A stretch of DNA of 8,173 nucleotides from contig JAMCTD010000064.1 in NCBI GenBank assembly GCA_023380995.1, positions 1 to 8,173 on the forward strand, written 5' to 3'. Source of the DNA: Patescibacteria group bacterium (GTDB lineage: Bacteria > Patescibacteria > Microgenomatia > Daviesbacterales > UBA10151). Positions within the stretch are counted from its first letter, which is position 1; every line of letters starts with the position of its first letter. Below, piece by piece: positions 5,146 through 8,173 of this stretch. The position numbers and the translations under genes were made by a program. The notes below the pieces were generated by a model. The model made no database searches, was not told the origin of the DNA, and saw nothing but the letters and a program-made list of their open reading frames with translations.

Positions 5146-5168
5146 TATTAAGCTTGGACTGGTATGAT
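5139..5168 (+). promoter_or_regulatory. aspS promoter, giving a leaderless mRNA
   Basis: TTGTCA (5139-5144), 18 bp, then TGGTATGAT (5160-5168), an extended -10. The start site expected 7 bases after the -10 falls exactly on the A of the ATG at 5175. The in-frame TTG at 5139, which could be taken for the aspS start, is the -35 itself. Confidence 0.65.
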
Positions 5169-5174
5169 GCAGAA

Positions 5175-6536
5175 ATGGTAGACCGCACTTTAATTTTGGA
5201 TTGTAATAATAAAATTGGGGAAATAGTTAAAATATATGGATTTGTTTTAACCAGGCGCGATCATGGGAAAATTTTATTTTTGGATGTTAATGACCGCACT
5301 GGGATGATTCAAGTTGTGGCAAGCGGCGGACAAGTGCCTGACTTAAGTCTGCAAGACGTAGTTTGTATAAGTGGGAAAGTTAATAAACGTCCTGAGCATT
5401 TAATAAATAAAAATATTCCCACTGGTGAAATAGAAATTTTTGCAGAAAAAATTGAGGTTTTGTCAAAAGCACAAGAATTGCCTTTTGATATGGGAGGAAA
5501 AAACTTGGAATTACAACTACCCACTTTGCTTGACTACCGATCTTTAACGTTGCGGCATCCTAAAGTTAAATCTATTTTTAAAGTTGAGGCCAGTTTGCTT
5601 TCCAATTTTAGAAAAGCAGCAACTGATTTAGGGTGCAGCGAAATTATAGTACCGACAATTGTGGCAGGGGCAACAGAAGGAGGGGCAGAAGTTTTTAAAA
5701 TAGATTATTTTGAACATAAAGCTTATCTTTCCCAAAGCCCGCAACTTTATAAACAAATGTTGGTGCCTGTTTTAGAGCGGGTTTTTACTATTGCCAAAGC
5801 TTACCGGGCAGAACCATCTGTAACCACCAGGCATTTAACAGAAAGCACGCAAATGGATGTGGAGATGGGTTTTATGGAATTTGAAGACTTATTAGATGCT
5901 CTAGAAAAAGTAGCAACAGATATGTTACAAGTTACTGAAGAAGAATGCGCAAGTATTTTATCTGAATTTGGTATTGAAAAAATAGCGTTTGGCTTGCCTC
6001 GTCCCGAGAGTGGAGCGGGTAAAATTCCCAGATTAACCTTAAGAGAGGCGCAAGAGATAATTTTTAAAGAATTTGGCAGGGACAATAGGAAAGAAAAAGA
6101 TTTTACCCCTCACGATGAAATTGATTTATGTAAATGGGCTAAAGAAAAGCATGGCAGCGATTTTGTAACAGTTACTCATTTTCCCACTGCTGCTAAGCCT
6201 TTTTATACCATGCCAGATCCAAAAAACCCTGAGTATTCCTTAAGCTACGATTTACTTTTTAGGGGACTTGAGGTGTTAAGTGGCAGTCAAAGGATTAATG
6301 ATTATGAACAACTTGTTGCCAGTATTAAAGCCCGAGGAATGAACCCGGAGAATTTTGAGATGTACCTTCAGGCTTTTAAATATGGTATGCCACCGGAAGG
6401 GGGTTTTTCCTTTGGGCTTGAGAGAATAGTTATGCATATTTTAAACCTTGCCAATATTAGAGAAGCAAGTCTTTTCCCAAGAGATATGGAGAGGGTGGAT
6501 GTGAGATTAACTCAAAGCTCAAAGCAGAAGAGCTAG
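5175..6536 (+). CDS. aspS: Aspartyl-tRNA synthetase, compact archaeal-like form without GAD domain
   Basis: 453 aa class IIb synthetase that charges tRNA(Asp), and possibly tRNA(Asn), with aspartate. The N-terminal OB-fold anticodon domain has GFVLTRRDHGKILFLDVNDR (22-41) and, at 69-85, a VNKRPEHLINKNIPTGE segment like that of bacterial AspRS. The catalytic core resembles archaeal AspRS: TEGGAEVFKIDYF (167-179), LSQSPQLYKQML (185-196), motif 2 AYRAEPSVTTRHLTE (209-223), YGMPPEGGFSFGLERIVMH (403-421) with motif 3, and NIREASLFPRD (427-437). FPRD, rather than the FPRTPG-type end of AsnRS, supports Asp. The GAD insertion of ordinary bacterial AspRS (about 590 aa) is absent. The ATG at 5175 is chosen because it matches the family N-terminus and follows the -10 by 6 bases; an upstream TTG (5139) would add 12 residues but lies in the promoter. 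dacA follows 31 bases later. Confidence 0.92.
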   Translation: MVDRTLILDCNNKIGEIVKIYGFVLTRRDHGKILFLDVNDRTGMIQVVASGGQVPDLSLQDVVCISGKVNKRPEHLINKNIPTGEIEIFAEKIEVLSKAQELPFDMGGKNLELQLPTLLDYRSLTLRHPKVKSIFKVEASLLSNFRKAATDLGCSEIIVPTIVAGATEGGAEVFKIDYFEHKAYLSQSPQLYKQMLVPVLERVFTIAKAYRAEPSVTTRHLTESTQMDVEMGFMEFEDLLDALEKVATDMLQVTEEECASILSEFGIEKIAFGLPRPESGAGKIPRLTLREAQEIIFKEFGRDNRKEKDFTPHDEIDLCKWAKEKHGSDFVTVTHFPTAAKPFYTMPDPKNPEYSLSYDLLFRGLEVLSGSQRINDYEQLVASIKARGMNPENFEMYLQAFKYGMPPEGGFSFGLERIVMHILNLANIREASLFPRDMERVDVRLTQSSKQKS

Positions 6537-6567
6537 TTGGTTAAGAGTTTTGAGATTTAAGATTTTC

Positions 6568-7455
6568 ATGAAGTACTATTTTTACTCTGCCAGTTTAATT
6601 TTAATGGCAATATTAATTGCCGCTGCAACCTCATTTGTAGTTGGATTTATTGATGACCGGATCATCGGTTTACAAATTCCTCAAAATAATTCCCAAGTTG
6701 CCGGTGTTCAGACATATAGTATTCCGCCTGTGGGCAAAAATTTGCCTCTTCCAAATTTTGGAGCCCGGGCAGTTTTTATTAAAGATTTAACAACAGATAC
6801 TGTTCTTTATCAAAAATATTCCAATGTTTCCCTTCCTATTGCATCCACTACTAAAATAATGACTGCAGTGGTTGCAAGTGAATACTTTAAACAAAATTCG
6901 GTGCTTACTGTGGGAGGAAGTGCAAATATTTCCGGTTCCAGGGTAGGTTTATCCTCCGGAGAAAGTTTAACTTTTAGATCGTTACTTTACGGAATGCTTC
7001 TAAATTCCGGTAATGATGCTGCTTTTGCTTTGGCAGAAAATTACCCGGGAGGAGTTTTAGGGTTTGTATCAGCTATGAATAAAAAGATTTTAAACTTAGG
7101 TTTGAGAAATACACATTTTGATAATCCGGCTGGTTTTGACAGCCCAAAACATTATTCTTCGGCAGCAGATCTTGCCGAGATTACCCAAGAGGCGCTAAAA
7201 GTCCCTACTTTAGCCAGAATTTTTGCTACCAAAGAAACTAATATTGTTTCTTTAAATAAAAAATACACCCACCAATTATTAAATTTAAATAAACTTTTAA
7301 CAAGTGTTAACGGAGTGTTAGGAGTGAAAACAGGTACTACTCAAGCTGCCAAAGAAAATTTAGTGACATTAGTTGAAAGAGATGGGCACCGGGTTTTGCT
7401 GGTGGTGCTGGGAAGTGATGACCGGTTTGGCGAGACCACTAGACTTATTGATTGA
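6568..7455 (+). CDS. dacA: D-alanyl-D-alanine carboxypeptidase (S11 family), C-terminus probably cut
   Basis: 295 aa penicillin-binding-protein-type DD-peptidase that removes the terminal D-Ala from peptidoglycan stem peptides outside the membrane. The N-terminus has a hydrophobic signal/anchor helix (about residues 5-28), then a linker, then the catalytic domain. The three active-site motifs are present: S93-T-T-K96 in IASTTKIMTA, S147-G-N149 in LLNSGNDAA, and K254-T-G256 in GVKTGTT. The ATG at 6568 is preferred to an in-frame TTG at 6550; no SD is visible, and the gene may be cotranscribed with aspS. The reading frame stops right after FGETTRLID, where family members usually continue with a Trp-containing helix (LIDW...). 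The stop codon TGA (7453-7455) is supplied by the left arm of a 24-bp inverted repeat, so the last residues appear to be missing. The catalytic core is complete, so activity may remain. Confidence 0.9.
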   Translation: MKYYFYSASLILMAILIAAATSFVVGFIDDRIIGLQIPQNNSQVAGVQTYSIPPVGKNLPLPNFGARAVFIKDLTTDTVLYQKYSNVSLPIASTTKIMTAVVASEYFKQNSVLTVGGSANISGSRVGLSSGESLTFRSLLYGMLLNSGNDAAFALAENYPGGVLGFVSAMNKKILNLGLRNTHFDNPAGFDSPKHYSSAADLAEITQEALKVPTLARIFATKETNIVSLNKKYTHQLLNLNKLLTSVNGVLGVKTGTTQAAKENLVTLVERDGHRVLLVVLGSDDRFGETTRLID

Positions 7456-8173
7456 ACCTGACAAACCTCAAGTTGGCCGCAGCAGATTGGTATTGCCCGT
7501 TAATTGCGCTAACATAAGCTACAAAATTTGGTCCTTCAAAGACAAATATCGGTTGTAAATACGGACTATAATTTTCTGACAGAAAATAACCCAATGAAAC
7601 AGAAGTTATAGAAACTTGAGGTTTGTCAGGTTCAATAATAACCACACCTTTACCTGTTTTCAAATCGTTTAAGGCAACCTCAGTTTCTTTTAAGGGATAA
7701 GTAGCAAATGTTGAGGTATCGATTGGATAATCGGTAAAATCTAAGGATAAGTAATTTTCTAAGTTGTTAGCTGCTCCCAAAACAACAGCATTAACCAGCG
7801 AGCTGTTGAAATCCGGAGTATAAATTGGTTTTTTATCAATGGAGGCAGGCCATAAAGAAATCTGTGCTGCCTGGGCTTCTTCTTTTTGTTGAGTGGAAAC
7901 AAAGTTTGCCCCGCTGGTTTTTAGAAGAGTAACTTTATTTCTGCCATTTTTATAATTGTCTTTTAGAACGCCTAAAACAACAAGAGTTTGATTGAAATCA
8001 GGGACTGCTTGGGTATCATCCAGGTTAATTTTGCCGGATATTGTTGCCTCCTTAGTATAAGAAAAATTACCATTGTCCAAATTCACGGTTAAACTTTTAT
8101 TCTGGTCTCTAAATCTGTATTTTGTTTCACTCAATATATCCGGGGAGGTATGCATATTATCTTGCGCATTTAC
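7445..8173 (-). CDS. Unrecognised, probably extracytoplasmic protein (N-terminus outside window)
   Basis: At least 242 aa, open to the right edge; the ATG at 8153-8155 is internal because the frame continues upstream (VNAQDN before it). I cannot name the family. The protein is beta-rich and polar with Asn/Ser/Thr-rich strands (SLTVNLDNGNFSYTKEATIS), resembling secreted or lipoprotein domains. The later part, PLKETEVALNDLKTGKGVVI followed by SVSLGYFLSE and PYLQPIFVFEGPNFVAYVSAI, recalls the ends of extracytoplasmic YycH/PepSY-like proteins. That is a weak impression. A natural end would be expected soon after VSAI. Instead the frame continues through SAAANLRFVRFNQ, whose second part is the antisense of the left arm of a 24-bp inverted repeat, and stops at 7447-7445 inside dacA (11-bp overlap). 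The C-terminal tail is therefore suspect. Confidence 0.6.
   Translation of the reverse strand, partial: VNAQDNMHTSPDILSETKYRFRDQNKSLTVNLDNGNFSYTKEATISGKINLDDTQAVPDFNQTLVVLGVLKDNYKNGRNKVTLLKTSGANFVSTQQKEEAQAAQISLWPASIDKKPIYTPDFNSSLVNAVVLGAANNLENYLSLDFTDYPIDTSTFATYPLKETEVALNDLKTGKGVVIIEPDKPQVSITSVSLGYFLSENYSPYLQPIFVFEGPNFVAYVSAINGQYQSAAANLRFVRFNQ
7451..7636. repeat. 24-bp perfect inverted repeat flanking 138 bp
   Basis: Left arm 7451-7474 starts ATTGAACCTGAC; right arm 7613-7636 is its exact reverse complement, ending GTCAGGTTCAAT. Outside the left arm the match continues for five bases (TTATT) if one G (7450) is skipped; inside the arms there is no similarity. The right arm lies in coherent coding sequence of the minus-strand gene (IEPDKPQV). 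The left arm lies at the damaged ends of both dacA and that gene, so it is probably the copy. Confidence 0.85.

Noticed and set aside
5139..5174. TTG start at 5139 giving a 465-aa AspRS
   Set aside because: The TTG is part of a good -35 box, the extra 12 residues do not match the family N-terminus, and the ATG at 5175 fits both family and promoter.
4970..5174. A riboswitch aptamer in leader 1
   Set aside because: The only structures I can see are the hairpins described; no known aptamer consensus is recognisable.
6511..6554. Imperfect inverted repeat CTCAAAGCTC/GAGTTTTGAG around the aspS stop as a terminator
   Set aside because: One mismatch, a 24-base loop, no clear T run, and dacA follows at once in the same direction.
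7373..7558. 61-codon plus-strand ORF at the end of dacA
   Set aside because: Shadow of dacA in another frame and then antisense of the minus-strand gene; relevant only as the alternative tail if the inverted repeat recombines.
1..8173. CRISPR arrays, tRNA or rRNA genes, insertion sequences
   Set aside because: No regularly spaced repeats, no cloverleaf or rRNA signature and no transposase were found on reading both strands.

Overview
The window is AT-rich, densely packed bacterial chromosome. Small genes, very short gaps, compact forms of conserved enzymes and several starts without a Shine-Dalgarno (SD) sequence suggest a reduced-genome bacterium, most plausibly Candidate Phyla Radiation/Patescibacteria (for example Microgenomates-like). 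That placement is an inference from style and protein content; no rRNA or other marker here proves it.

Layout. Left (1-3343): the 3' end of secF (+), then cca (tRNA nucleotidyltransferase, -) and recJ (single-strand exonuclease, +). The last two diverge from a 62-bp gap in which their predicted promoters lie on top of each other. recJ carries an in-frame copy of a dispersed palindromic repeat. Middle (3348-5103): a minus-strand accessory cluster of four unrecognised small proteins and two short leader ORFs (22 and 32 codons). The two leaders share one design: a promoter close to the ATG, a short ORF ending over a GGGAGG segment, a middle hairpin, a CCTCCC/GGGAGG hairpin followed by seven T, a GGAG ribosome site, then an orphan gene. 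The upstream GGGAGG can also pair with the CCTCCC arm, so each leader can fold as terminator or antiterminator. Right (5175-8173): aspS (compact archaeal-like aspartyl-tRNA synthetase), dacA (D-Ala-D-Ala carboxypeptidase) and the 3' part of a probably extracytoplasmic protein gene converging on dacA. A 24-bp perfect inverted repeat lies at the dacA/orphan junction and seems to have altered both gene ends.

The conserved genes are housekeeping: protein export, tRNA maturation and charging, DNA repair and cell-wall trimming. They do not form one pathway. The best candidate for something undescribed is the minus-strand orphan cluster with its duplicated attenuator-like leaders. Next is the inverted repeat at 7451-7636, which is an invertible segment, a template-switch scar or an amplification/assembly chimera.
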